From Kribbella rubisoli (GTDB lineage: Bacteria; Actinomycetota; Actinomycetes; Propionibacteriales; Kribbellaceae), in contig NZ_SHKR01000013.1 in NCBI RefSeq assembly GCF_004217145.1, positions 496,001-560,000 of the forward strand: a stretch of DNA of 64,000 bases. The letters run 5' to 3'. A program made the position numbers and the translations under genes. Below are positions 9,204 through 17,863 of the stretch, one piece after another (positions within the stretch are counted from its first letter, which is position 1; each line of letters starts with the position of its first letter). Under the pieces are notes generated by a model. That model was not told the origin of the DNA and searched no databases. It saw only the letters and a program-made list of their open reading frames with translations.

Positions 9204-9706
9204 TACTTCCCCTTGCGTCGATCCTGCTTGCGCAGGCTGATCGGTATCACGGTGAGTTCGCGCCCGTCGGCGTACCGGACCTCCGGCGTACCTTCGACGA
9301 AGCGGAAGCGCCGGTTCATCTGCCGGACCACAGCGTTGTGTTCGAGCACCTCGCCGGTGAGTACGTCGAGGCCGAGCTCGTCGAACGCGTACGCCGTGGC
9401 CTCGCGCATCACCTCGATCCACGCGGGCAAGGTCTCCCCGCGCTCGGCGAGCCCGTCGGCATCGAGGAAGAACCCCCACGCACCGGACGTGCCTTCGAGG
9501 TCGAAGAAGTTCACGACGCCGGCGGTCGCACCGTCCCGTTCGTAGACCAGGACACGGCGGCTGGGGTCCTTCGACGTCTTCGCCCACCACGCTGCGTGCT
9601 CGTCGGCGGTGATCTCGTGCGAGGTGATGCTCACGTCACGATTCGCCTGCTGGTTCCGCAGTCGCCGGATGATGTCGACATCGGCTTCAGTAGCGGTGCG
9701 CAGCAT
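9203..9706 (-). CDS. pseH: GNAT acetyltransferase, PseH-like
   Basis: 167 residues with the GNAT fold: an N-terminal strand and helix (RTATEADVDIIRRLRNQQ), AGVVNFFDLEG, and the late LTGEVLEHNAVVRQMNRRFRF segment typical of sugar N-acetyltransferases of the RimJ/PseH branch. Coupled by 1-nt overlap to pseI, it most likely acetylates the 4-amino group of the UDP-linked dideoxy-altrosamine precursor. The start ATG is 6 nt after a TAGGTT -10 element with no ribosome-binding site, so the mRNA is probably leaderless. Confidence 0.75.
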   Translation of the reverse strand: MLRTATEADVDIIRRLRNQQANRDVSITSHEITADEHAAWWAKTSKDPSRRVLVYERDGATAGVVNFFDLEGTSGAWGFFLDADGLAERGETLPAWIEVMREATAYAFDELGLDVLTGEVLEHNAVVRQMNRRFRFVEGTPEVRYADGRELTVIPISLRKQDRRKGK

Positions 9707-9712
9707 GTACCT

Positions 9713-9718
9713 AACCTA
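9713..9718 (-). promoter_or_regulatory. -10 element of a probable leaderless pseHI transcript
   Basis: On the minus strand TAGGTT is followed by AGGTAC and then the pseH ATG. A TANNNT hexamer ending 6 nt before the start codon is the usual geometry for leaderless actinobacterial mRNAs. No -35 or Shine-Dalgarno sequence is evident. Confidence 0.4.
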
Positions 9719-9754
9719 GCGCCATCTCAGTGAGCACTGTTCTTCAAGCGCCTT

Positions 9755-9768
9755 GATGTGTAAACATC
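9755..9768. promoter_or_regulatory. Inverted repeat in the pseH/glycosidase intergenic region
   Basis: GATGT-GTAA-ACATC is a perfect 5-bp inverted repeat in a locally AT-rich stretch, about 40 bp upstream of the secreted-glycosidase start and 50 bp from pseH. It looks like a GntR-type operator, but the regulator is unknown. Confidence 0.35.
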
Positions 9769-9804
9769 TTTCGACTTCAGCTTGATCGACGGTCGGAGAG
9801 TGAC

Positions 9805-11382
9805 ATGAGAGTCTGGCGAGCGATGGGTGTCTTGGGCGTGACCGCAGGGCTGTTGCTGAGTGGGCTGACCGGTACGGCGTCCGCCGCGCAGACGCCCGCG
9901 GACCAGCAGAAGTGTGCGCCCAGCGCGACCACTCCGCTGCGGCAGTTCCGGGCGAGCTGGATCTCGACGGTGGTGAACATCGACTGGCCGTCGAAGACCG
10001 GGCTGAGCGCCGCGCAGCAGCAGGCCGAGCTGATCGGCTGGCTCGACGACGCAGTACGGCAGCACCACAACGCTGTCATCCTGCAGGTCCGCCCGACCGC
10101 GGACGCGTTCTGGCCGTCGAAGGTCGAGCCCTGGTCGCAGTACCTGACCGGAACCCAGGGCGGCGACCCCGGCTACGACCCGCTGGCGTTCGTGGTCGCC
10201 GAGGCGCACAAGCGGAACCTCGAGCTGCACGCGTGGTTCAACCCGTACCGGCTCTCGATGGGCACGGACATCAATGCGCTCATCCCGACGCACCCGGCGC
10301 GGCTGCACCCGGACTGGGTCGTCACGTACGGCGGGAAGCTCTACTACAACCCCGGCATCCCGGCCGCTCGCAAGCTCGTCGAGGACGCGATCATGGACGC
10401 GGTCTCGCGGTACGACATCGACGGCGTGCACTTCGACGACTACTTCTACCCGTACCCGGTGGCCGGCCAGACGTTCGACGACGCCGCGACCTTCGCGCAG
10501 TACGCCGACGGCTACACCGACCTGCAGGCCTGGCGGCGGCACAACATCGACCTGCTGATCCACGAGCTGACCGAGAAGATGCACGCGATCAAGCCGTGGA
10601 TCAAGTTCGGCATCTCGCCGTTCGCGGTCTGGCGGAACAAGGCGACCGACCCGGAGGGCACCGACACCACGGCCGGCGTGCAGACGTACGACGACCTCGC
10701 GGCGGACACCCGCAAGTGGGTCCGCGAGGAGTGGATCGACTACATCGTCCCGCAGGTCTACTGGGCCGGCGGGTTCGCACCGGCCGACTACAACAAGATC
10801 GTCCCGTGGTGGGCCGACCAGGTCCGCGGTACGCACGTCCACCTCTACATCGGCGAGGCGACGTACAAGGTCGGTACGTCGACGCAGTCGCCGGACTGGT
10901 CGGACCCGCAGGAGTTGAGCGACCACCTGGCGTTCGACAGCGCGATCCCCGAGGTGAAGGGCAACATCTACTTCTCCGCGAAGGACGTCCGCGCGGATCG
11001 ACTCGGCGCGACCACGCTGCTCAACAACACGTGGTACACCAAGCCGGCGCTGATCCCCGCGATGCCCGCACTCGACTCACGCCCGCCGCTTCCCGCACAC
11101 GCGGTCCACGCCTCGCGCACTGCGAACGGCGTACAGCTCAAGTGGTCCCGCACGTCGAATGACACCACGTCGTACGCCATCTACCGCCGCGACCTCCTGG
11201 GCACCGACCACTGCCCCGACAACGACGCCCGCAACCTAATCGCCACCATCCGCGCCACCGGCCCCACCCAGTCCTACACCGACCCCACAGGCACCCCCGG
11301 CAAGCCCTACCTGTACACAGTCACAGCCCTGGACCGCCTAGCCAACCAAAGCCTCGCCATCCCCACGGTCTCGCTCCGCTGA
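9805..11382 (+). CDS. Secreted glycoside hydrolase-like protein (GHL10/DUF187 type) with Fn3 domain
   Basis: 525 residues. A Sec signal peptide (1-~28, ending TASAAQ) precedes a TIM-barrel domain with the hallmarks of the YngK/GHL10 family: FRASWISTVVNIDWPS, VILQVRPTADAFWPS, HAWFNPYRLS and the probable active-site loop DIDGVHFDDYFYPYP (~residue 208). A fibronectin-III-like domain (VHASRTANGVQLKWS to the end) is C-terminal. It should act outside the cell on an unidentified polysaccharide, possibly the organism's own cell-wall glycan. A GGAGAG ribosome-binding site precedes ATG. Confidence 0.85.
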   Translation: MRVWRAMGVLGVTAGLLLSGLTGTASAAQTPADQQKCAPSATTPLRQFRASWISTVVNIDWPSKTGLSAAQQQAELIGWLDDAVRQHHNAVILQVRPTADAFWPSKVEPWSQYLTGTQGGDPGYDPLAFVVAEAHKRNLELHAWFNPYRLSMGTDINALIPTHPARLHPDWVVTYGGKLYYNPGIPAARKLVEDAIMDAVSRYDIDGVHFDDYFYPYPVAGQTFDDAATFAQYADGYTDLQAWRRHNIDLLIHELTEKMHAIKPWIKFGISPFAVWRNKATDPEGTDTTAGVQTYDDLAADTRKWVREEWIDYIVPQVYWAGGFAPADYNKIVPWWADQVRGTHVHLYIGEATYKVGTSTQSPDWSDPQELSDHLAFDSAIPEVKGNIYFSAKDVRADRLGATTLLNNTWYTKPALIPAMPALDSRPPLPAHAVHASRTANGVQLKWSRTSNDTTSYAIYRRDLLGTDHCPDNDARNLIATIRATGPTQSYTDPTGTPGKPYLYTVTALDRLANQSLAIPTVSLR

Positions 11383-11445
11383 GGTCTGCTAGCGGTAGTG
11401 TTCGCCGGCTGCCGAGCTTCTTTTTCAGGGGTTATCCACTCGTCT

Positions 11446-11483
11446 TGGGGGTTCTCCCGGCGCACACCACCAGAGAACCCCCA
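11446..11483. terminator. Hairpin between convergent genes
   Basis: Perfect 11-bp inverted repeat TGGGGGTTCTC / GAGAACCCCCA with a 16-nt loop, lying between the stops of the secreted glycosidase and the convergent membrane protein. It has no T-tract, which is common for actinobacterial terminators; it could serve both strands. Confidence 0.55.
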
Positions 11484-11564
11484 GCACCGATGGATGACCC
11501 CAGCCAGATTGCCGGGGGTCGGGCTGTCCGGTGCGTGACGCCGGACCGTTCGACGGATCCAGGA

Positions 11565-13868
11565 TCAGGGGCTCTGGAGGCCCGGCGTGGTTGTTTGCTG
11601 CGTCGGGAGTGGGCCGGTGGGGAAGCTCGGTGTCTGCGTGGGTGTGCCGGTTGGTGATGGGGTTCTGGTGGGGAAAGGGGTTTCTGGGGGTGGGGGGTAG
11701 ATCTGGTAGACGCGGACGGTGCCCAGCTGGAACCTGAGTTCGGTTAGCTTGTCGAGGTTCTTCGGGGGTGCGCTGACTCGTTCGTCGAGTAGCAGCCACT
11801 GCACGTCGTACTTCGTGCGTAGCGTCTCGATCAGTTGGCGGGTGGGGTTGCTGAACACCTCGTCGTTGATCTGCAGCTGCTCCTGGTCCGAGTACGGCCC
11901 CTGCACGCCGGCGGGATACGTGTCGTCGACGCGGGTCTGGTACGCCCACCCCTCGACCAGCACGCGCCGCTCGGCGTACCCGGCGATCCAGTACGAACCG
12001 GTCTGGCAGTGCGATGCCCGCGCCTGGTGGCAGTGCACGTTGGTGGCGATCCGGTCGTCCGACCCGGAGTTGCGCCGGATAAATCGCGCGGCCTCGATCC
12101 CGCCCGGCGCGATCGACTCGTACGACGTCAACGGCGGGCTGGCGAACTTACGTACGGACGCGATCGTCGGCGACACCGTCGTACCCACCAGCACTGCCAC
12201 CGCGATGACAGCCCAGGTACGCCGGGAGCCGCGCAGCACCAGCCCGAATACGCCGATGCCGATCGCAGCGATCACCAGTGCGACAACGAGGCCCTGGCCG
12301 AAGCAGTTGCTCGACGTACACGACTTGTCCGAGCGGTAGCGACCCCAGTAGATGGCAGCGACACCGATCGCGAGTGCAACGGCCGCGATCCAGTACTGAC
12401 GCCGCTCCAGCGACCCAAGCCCCCACGTCGCAAGCAGTACGCCGAACATGAATCCGGTCCGCACGAAGAACAGCTGCGTCTCGCCACGATCCGCCAACAG
12501 CGACGCACCCAGCACCGCCGCAACGAATCCGGCCAGCAGGAAGACCACCATCGGGTCGCGTGCCAACCGCCGCCTGATCAGCAACGCACCGACCACCGGC
12601 ATGACCCACCCGACCACCACCACCGCAGCGATCACCGGGACCGCGGAGCCACCGCCCATCCGATCCGCCAGGCTGTCGAAGGTCGCCCCCGGATCGAACC
12701 GCACACTCGACGCCGCACCACGCAGTACGAAGAAGAACGTCAAGGCGTACGCCGCAGCGACGCCCGCGCCGAGCACGAGAGCGCGCAGATTGAGCCGACC
12801 GGCCCGGACCGTCAGATAGATCCACGCAACAGCCAGACCGGTCGCGTAGACAGGCAGTGCGGTCGCTTTCGTCAATGCCAGCGCGGCAATGAGCACACCG
12901 GCCGCGACGTAGAGCCGAAACAACTCACCGCGCGTCTTGGGCGACTGGCGCCGCAGAAGCAACGCAGTGACCGCGATCAGCGGCAGCAGCAACACTGTGG
13001 AGAACGCCTGCGGCGGATTGGTCAGCTGTCCAAGGGAAAACGGCCCGTCCGCGAACACGCGGTCGGACACCGCCCACGGCCAAGCAACCAGATCGCCTCC
13101 GGCCACGACGAGCCCCGCAGCGATCGGTGCGGCCACAGCACGACCAGTCAGCATCATCCCGACCGCGGCCGCACCCAGCACCGTCAGCAGGATCCAAGCG
13201 AACGGCACCATCCGGTGCGTCAGCACGTCGAGCGGCACACTCGTGATCCAGTGGACGGAGGCGATGTGGTCGTACGCCGTCCAGTGGCTCGTCAACCACC
13301 CGCCATCGGCGTACGGAACCCGCGGCGGGAAGTGGTGCGTCACTTCACCCGCCAGCGCGAGGTTGTGCGGTGCGTCCGAGTTCGGCCGCAGCGCCTCCGA
13401 CCCGTCGAGCGGAACGAGCCGCGAGCCGACGCGTACGAACCACGCGGCCGCGACCCCGACCGCGACCATCGCACCGGCGATCGACCACCACGGCGTCGGC
13501 CGTTCGGGCAGCTTGCGTCGCGGCAACGCCCGCCACACCCCGAGCGCCAGCGCCGGCATCAGCAACGCCGCGAACGGCATCTTGAACAGCATGCCGATCG
13601 GATAGAGCAGCGCCTCGACGGCCATGCCGAACGCAGTACCGAGGACGATGTCGGCCGAGAACCACCCGACGCCGCCGGTCAGCCGGCGCCAGAACATCGT
13701 GCCCGGTACGACGATCACGACCAGCAGATAACCGAGGTACGCCGCGGGCATCCAGGGCGGATGTTCCTGCAGCGCCACGAACCAGGCCAGCGGCAGGACG
13801 GGCAGGCTCGCCAAGGCCGCGATCCGCTTGCCGCGTCCTGCGGCACGGCGCCTGCCCGCTCTGATCAT
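11565..13868 (-). CDS. Large polytopic membrane protein, possible GT-C-type
   Basis: 767 residues with roughly a dozen hydrophobic segments (LASLPVLPLAWFVAL, YLGYLLVVIVVPGTMF and many more), a periplasmic-type loop after the early helices (DGSEALRPNSDAPHNLALAG) and a soluble C-terminal region ending in a Pro/Thr-rich tail (PTRTPSPTGTPTQTPS). The layout matches the membrane glycosyltransferases and 'DUF2142/6541-like' proteins of actinobacterial envelope loci, but I see no decisive catalytic signature. The gene stands alone, divergent from the ACP gene. Confidence 0.7.
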   Translation of the reverse strand: MIRAGRRRAAGRGKRIAALASLPVLPLAWFVALQEHPPWMPAAYLGYLLVVIVVPGTMFWRRLTGGVGWFSADIVLGTAFGMAVEALLYPIGMLFKMPFAALLMPALALGVWRALPRRKLPERPTPWWSIAGAMVAVGVAAAWFVRVGSRLVPLDGSEALRPNSDAPHNLALAGEVTHHFPPRVPYADGGWLTSHWTAYDHIASVHWITSVPLDVLTHRMVPFAWILLTVLGAAAVGMMLTGRAVAAPIAAGLVVAGGDLVAWPWAVSDRVFADGPFSLGQLTNPPQAFSTVLLLPLIAVTALLLRRQSPKTRGELFRLYVAAGVLIAALALTKATALPVYATGLAVAWIYLTVRAGRLNLRALVLGAGVAAAYALTFFFVLRGAASSVRFDPGATFDSLADRMGGGSAVPVIAAVVVVGWVMPVVGALLIRRRLARDPMVVFLLAGFVAAVLGASLLADRGETQLFFVRTGFMFGVLLATWGLGSLERRQYWIAAVALAIGVAAIYWGRYRSDKSCTSSNCFGQGLVVALVIAAIGIGVFGLVLRGSRRTWAVIAVAVLVGTTVSPTIASVRKFASPPLTSYESIAPGGIEAARFIRRNSGSDDRIATNVHCHQARASHCQTGSYWIAGYAERRVLVEGWAYQTRVDDTYPAGVQGPYSDQEQLQINDEVFSNPTRQLIETLRTKYDVQWLLLDERVSAPPKNLDKLTELRFQLGTVRVYQIYPPPPETPFPTRTPSPTGTPTQTPSFPTGPLPTQQTTTPGLQSP

Positions 13869-13950
13869 CGCGCAAGTGTATGAGTCCGACGAGTCGCGTT
13901 CGTGGCCGGTGAGCCGTTTACCACCGTGAAGTTCGCATTTACACTCAGTA

Positions 13951-13980
13951 ACCTCCCAGACCCGTCAGTCGCCGGGAGGT
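13951..13980. promoter_or_regulatory. Inverted repeat upstream of the ACP operon
   Basis: ACCTCCC and GGGAGGT arms, 7 bp perfect, separated by 16 nt, in the 173-bp gap between the membrane-protein gene and the acyl carrier protein. It may be an operator or an RNA hairpin. Nothing identifies its role. Confidence 0.3.
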
Positions 13981-14041
13981 CCCGATGGTCAAACGGTTGA
14001 CAGCCTGGGTGGTCGATGGTGACCCGCTAGGCTTCGGGACT

Positions 14042-14293
14042 ATGAGTTCGGTGGCGCGGGGTCGGGTCAGGGAGATGATGGGTGAGGTGATGACGGCTCA
14101 GGGCCGGTCATTGCCGACCGACGACACAGCGGACCTCCGCGAGATCGGGTTCCGGTCGCTGGACTTCTCCGAGCTGGCCCTCCGGGTGGAGGACGAGCTC
14201 GGCGACGAGCTGAACTTCGATGCCCCTGGGCTGCGCCGGATCGCGACGGTCGGCGACGTACTGGACTTCATCGAGCACCTTCAGTCTGCGTGA
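14042..14293 (+). CDS. Acyl carrier protein
   Basis: 83 residues from ATG 14042, a size typical of stand-alone ACPs. The phosphopantetheine site is GFRSLDFSEL: the Ser after Arg replaces the usual DSL context, giving RSLD, with acidic helix II (LRVEDELGDELNF) following. It carries an acyl or aminoacyl group as a thioester. An upstream in-frame ATG at 13985 is rejected because it would add a non-ACP tail. A TAGGCT hexamer lies 8 nt before the start. The stop overlaps the GTG of the ligase, so it is the first gene of a three-gene set. Confidence 0.85.
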   Translation: MSSVARGRVREMMGEVMTAQGRSLPTDDTADLREIGFRSLDFSELALRVEDELGDELNFDAPGLRRIATVGDVLDFIEHLQSA

Positions 14294-15543
14294 CGGCCGC
14301 CGTGACCAGCCGCCGCCGGACCACCGCCCTGATCGGTGACGACAACACTGTCGTCGTCGCCGGTAAGCGCCTGACCTGGCGGACGCTGCACAAGCTGCCG
14401 CAACTGCCGTCGCCCGCAGCAGTCCTGGTCGACAGCGGCGCCGACGCGCTCGCCGCGCTTCGCCACCACGCGGTCCACGGCACAGAGCTGCTGGTCGCCA
14501 CTGAGTCCCGGGTGGACATGCGGATGCGGGAGGAGCTGGGCGAGTCCGGATTCGCGATCGTCCTGCCCAATGGGGAAGTCACGCCGGCGAAGCTGAAGCG
14601 CGTCGAGGAGTCTGGCCGCGCTTGGCTGCTCACGTCCGGTTCGACCGGCCGCCCGAAGCGCATCGGCCACACCCTCGAATCCCTGACCACGGTCACCGGG
14701 GACCAACCCCCGCGCACGTGGCTGCTGCCGTACTCGCCCGGGACGTACGCCTGGTGGCAGGTCGTCACGCTCTCGCTGACCCAGGCCGACCAGGGCCTGG
14801 TCGTGATCGAGCCCAGCGAGCTCGAGGAGTGGCCGGCGATCGCGGCCGAGCACGGCGTCACTGCCGCCTCGGGTACGCCGACGTTCTGGCGGCAGGCCAT
14901 CTACCGCGACGCCGACGCGCTCGCCGCCGTACCGCTGGAGCAGATCACGCTCGGCGGCGAACCGGTCGACCAGGCGATCCTCGACCAGCTGCGCGAGATC
15001 TTCCCGAAGGCCCGGATCTCCTGGATCTACGCGTCCTCAGAGGTCGGCGCCTCGATCGTGGTGCACGACGGCAAGGCCGGGTTCCCCAAGTCCTGGCTGG
15101 ACCGCGAGCCCGATCCGGAGCGTCCGATGCTGACTGTCCAGGGCGACGAGCTGGTGATCCGCTCGCCGCATCACGGCGCGGGCCTGGTCGGCGCCGTACA
15201 CACCGGCGACCGGATCGAGTACGACGGCGACCGCGTGCTGATCACCGGGCGCCTGGACACCGACGAGATCAATGTCGGCGGATCGAAGGTGTCGGCGGGC
15301 GTGGTCCGCAACGTGCTGATGGGCCATCCGGGTGTCTCGTGGGCGCGGGTGTTCGCGCGCAAGGCACCGTTGGTCGGCCGGATGGTCGCGGCCGAGGTCG
15401 TCCCGAACCGTTCGCTCGGCCCGATCACGGACGCCGACCTGGTGCAGTGGTGCTCGACCCGGCTGCCCGACTACGGCGTACCCCGGAGGATCAAGTTCCT
15501 CGACGAGATTCCGCAGAAGGAAACCCTGAAGAGTGATGTCTGA
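14290..15543 (+). CDS. AMP-dependent acyl/aminoacyl ligase
   Basis: 417 residues, shorter than usual acyl-CoA synthetases (about 500-550) because of a reduced N-terminal lobe. The core motifs of the adenylate-forming family are present: P-loop LLTSGSTGRPK, YASSEVG (A5), VHTGDRIEYDGDRVLITGR (A7-A8), NVGGSKVSAG hinge and the catalytic Lys near the C-terminus (PQKETLKSD). It should activate a carboxylic acid as acyl-AMP and load it onto the ACP encoded immediately upstream (GTGA overlap). The substrate is unknown. Confidence 0.85.
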   Translation: MTAAVTSRRRTTALIGDDNTVVVAGKRLTWRTLHKLPQLPSPAAVLVDSGADALAALRHHAVHGTELLVATESRVDMRMREELGESGFAIVLPNGEVTPAKLKRVEESGRAWLLTSGSTGRPKRIGHTLESLTTVTGDQPPRTWLLPYSPGTYAWWQVVTLSLTQADQGLVVIEPSELEEWPAIAAEHGVTAASGTPTFWRQAIYRDADALAAVPLEQITLGGEPVDQAILDQLREIFPKARISWIYASSEVGASIVVHDGKAGFPKSWLDREPDPERPMLTVQGDELVIRSPHHGAGLVGAVHTGDRIEYDGDRVLITGRLDTDEINVGGSKVSAGVVRNVLMGHPGVSWARVFARKAPLVGRMVAAEVVPNRSLGPITDADLVQWCSTRLPDYGVPRRIKFLDEIPQKETLKSDV

Positions 15544-16282
15544 AGTCAGTCTTGTCCCGCCGGCCTCGGTCGTGCTGGTGTCGGGCGGCTCGCGGGGCCT
15601 CGGCCTGGCGATCGTCACCGACCTGCTCGCGGCCGGGCTGAAGGTCGCCGCGTTCGCCCGGACCGTCACGCCCGAGCTGGCAGCGCTGAGCGAGAAGTAC
15701 CCGGACCACCTGCACTTCGGCTCGGTCGACATCAATGACGCCGAAGCCGGTCAGGCCTTCGTCAAGCAGGTCGAGCAGGTCCTCGGGCCGATCGATGCCT
15801 TGGTCAACAATGCGGCGATCGGCCAGGACTCGTTGCACGTCCACACCTCGGCCGATCACCTGTCCGAGATCATCCGGACCAACTTGACGTCGCCGTTGAT
15901 CCTGACCCGTTTCGTCCTGCGCCGGATGCTGGCGAAGGGCCTGAAGGGCCGGATCGTCAACATCACCTCGATCTGCGCGCAACGCGGCTATCCCGGCCTC
16001 GTGGCGTACTCGGCCACCAAGGGCGGCATGGACGCGGCCACCCGCTCACTCGCTCGTGAGCTCGGTGGCCGCATCCTCGCCAACTCGGTCGCGCCGGGCT
16101 TCTTCGCCTCGGAGATGTCCGCGGTCCTAGGTCAGACCCAGCTCGACCAGATCGTCCGCCGTACGCCGACCGGTCACCTGACCGAGCCGGAGGACGTGCT
16201 GCCGGTGGTCCGCATGCTCCTGCTGGAGAACACGAACATCAACGGTCAGGTGCTGGTCGTGGACGGCGCCGCCTCGATCTGA
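15536..16282 (+). CDS. Short-chain dehydrogenase/reductase, FabG-like
   Basis: 248 residues from ATG 15536 (GTG 15533 would add one). Cofactor motif SGGSRGLG, then NNAA, active-site Ser in NITSICAQ, and YSATK catalytic Tyr/Lys; the C-terminus NGQVLVVDGAASI is standard for classical SDRs. Most likely it reduces a 3-oxoacyl group on the adjacent ACP to a 3-hydroxyacyl group. It overlaps the ligase gene by 8 nt and its 3' end runs 37 bp into the convergent MFS gene. Confidence 0.87.
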   Translation: MSEVSLVPPASVVLVSGGSRGLGLAIVTDLLAAGLKVAAFARTVTPELAALSEKYPDHLHFGSVDINDAEAGQAFVKQVEQVLGPIDALVNNAAIGQDSLHVHTSADHLSEIIRTNLTSPLILTRFVLRRMLAKGLKGRIVNITSICAQRGYPGLVAYSATKGGMDAATRSLARELGGRILANSVAPGFFASEMSAVLGQTQLDQIVRRTPTGHLTEPEDVLPVVRMLLLENTNINGQVLVVDGAASI

Positions 16283-17739
16283 GTCAGGCTCTCGACCGGC
16301 TCCGGTTCGGTGCGGAACCAGTTCCACGGGCGGACGCTGATCACGATCATGGCCAGGCTCAGCCCGGCGTACACCAGCGAGCCGATGAAGGCTGCGTGGA
16401 CGCCGTCGACCAGGACCTCCCGCGGGACGACCGAGGTCGAGTTGCGGCTCGCCGTACCGAAGATCGTGACCAGGATGCCGAGGCCGAGTGCGCCGCCGAC
16501 CTGCTGGACCACGTTCAGCATGCCGGACGCAGCGCCCGAGTCCTCCGGTGCGACACCGGAGATGGCCCGGCCGACCAGCGGGATGAAGATCATCCCGGCG
16601 CCACCGCCGAACAGCAGCAGTGGACCGACCACGTCGTGCAGGTAGGTGCTGTGCGCGTCCAGCCGGGTCAGCCACACTGTGCCGAGTGCGACCAACGTCG
16701 ATCCGGTCAGCATCAGCTTCGCACCGTCGATCCGGGCGACCAGCCGCGGTACGACGCGCGACGCGGTGAACAGCAGACCGGTCATCGGCAAGAAGGCCAG
16801 GCCGGCAGCCAGCGGGCTCAGCTCGAGCACGCCCTGCAGGTACTGGGTCAGGAAGAAGAACATCCCGAACATCGTCCCGACGACGAGCAGCATCGTCAGG
16901 TACGACGTCGACCGGGCGGCAGACTTGAACAGCCGCAACGGCACGATCGGGTGACTGACCCGGCGCTCGATCAGTACGAACGAGACCAGCAGCACCACGC
17001 CGACCGCGAAGGAGGCCAGCACCTCGGCCGACGTCCAGCCGGCCTCGGCGACCCGGATGAAGCCGTACACGAGTGAGGTGATGCCGAGCGTCGACGTGAG
17101 CGCACCGGCCACGTCGAACCGACCGGTCTCAGGCTCGGTCTCGGTCAGCACGCGTCGCGCGGCGAAGACGAGCGCGATGCCGATCGGGACGTTGACGAAC
17201 AGGCCCCAGCGCCAGGACGCCCACTCGGTCAGCATGCCCCCGAGGACCAGGCCGACGCTGCCGCCACCGGACGAGACGAGGCTGTAGTAGCCGAGCGCCT
17301 TCATCCGCTCGGGACCTTCGCGGTACGTGAGCATGAGCAGCGTCAGCGCGGCCGGAGCGGCGATGGCGCCACCGATGCCCTGCAGCACGCGGGCGGCGAG
17401 CAGCAGCTCCGCGTTCGGCGCGAGACCGCCGAGCAGCGAGGCGAGCGTGAAGACACTGATACCGGTCATGAACACCCGGCGACGGCCGAGCAGGTCACCG
17501 GCGCGGGCGCCGAGCAGCAGGAGACCGCCGAACGCGAGTGCGTAGGCGTTCTGCACCCACGACAGGCTGGACGGGCTGAAGTGCAGGGCCTGCTGGATGT
17601 GCGGCATCGCGATGTTCACCACGGTGCCGTCGAGGATCACCATCAGCTGGGTGACCAGGATGACTGCGAGAACTACCCCCGGCCGCCGAGCGGGCGTGCC
17701 GGATCTGGCGCCGGCCGGCGCCGCGGCTGTTGCCGACAT
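16246..17739 (-). CDS. DHA2-family multidrug efflux MFS transporter
   Basis: 497 residues with about 14 predicted membrane helices. Motif D1 (LDGTVVNIAMPHIQ) and motif A (GARAGDLLGRRRVF) near the N-terminus identify the EmrB/QacA H+ antiporter family, which exports drugs or hydrophobic metabolites. ATG 17739 was chosen because it opens directly into the family's N-terminus and has AGGAG upstream; longer starts run into the operator. It is divergent from a TetR repressor with a shared palindrome between them, the usual self-regulated efflux arrangement. Confidence 0.9.
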   Translation of the reverse strand: MSATAAAPAGARSGTPARRPGVVLAVILVTQLMVILDGTVVNIAMPHIQQALHFSPSSLSWVQNAYALAFGGLLLLGARAGDLLGRRRVFMTGISVFTLASLLGGLAPNAELLLAARVLQGIGGAIAAPAALTLLMLTYREGPERMKALGYYSLVSSGGGSVGLVLGGMLTEWASWRWGLFVNVPIGIALVFAARRVLTETEPETGRFDVAGALTSTLGITSLVYGFIRVAEAGWTSAEVLASFAVGVVLLVSFVLIERRVSHPIVPLRLFKSAARSTSYLTMLLVVGTMFGMFFFLTQYLQGVLELSPLAAGLAFLPMTGLLFTASRVVPRLVARIDGAKLMLTGSTLVALGTVWLTRLDAHSTYLHDVVGPLLLFGGGAGMIFIPLVGRAISGVAPEDSGAASGMLNVVQQVGGALGLGILVTIFGTASRNSTSVVPREVLVDGVHAAFIGSLVYAGLSLAMIVISVRPWNWFRTEPEPVESLTQIEAAPSTTST

Positions 17740-17777
17740 ATTGCTCCTTACCCCGGAGGGGTTACAGTTGTGAGAGG

Positions 17778-17824
17778 AAAGCGGAGCGCTCCTCCGGATA
17801 CGATACGGAGGCATCCTCCGCTTT
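17778..17824. promoter_or_regulatory. Nested palindromic operator for the TetR regulator
   Basis: Two inverted repeats share one centre at 17801: the inner CCTCCG...CGGAGG (17791-17811) around GATACGATA, and the outer AAAGCGGAG (17778-17786) / CTCCGCTTT (17816-17824). It fills the gap between the divergent efflux and TetR genes, the expected place for a TetR-family operator repressing both promoters. Confidence 0.65.
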
Positions 17825-17863
17825 GCAAGGGATATTCTGTGCGGACCTGTGCGAGGAGGTTGG

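Noticed and set aside
13985..14041. In-frame ATG upstream of the acyl carrier protein and a TTGACA at 13997.
   Set aside because: The extension does not resemble an ACP. TTGACA is 25 bp from TAGGCT, too far for a normal promoter.
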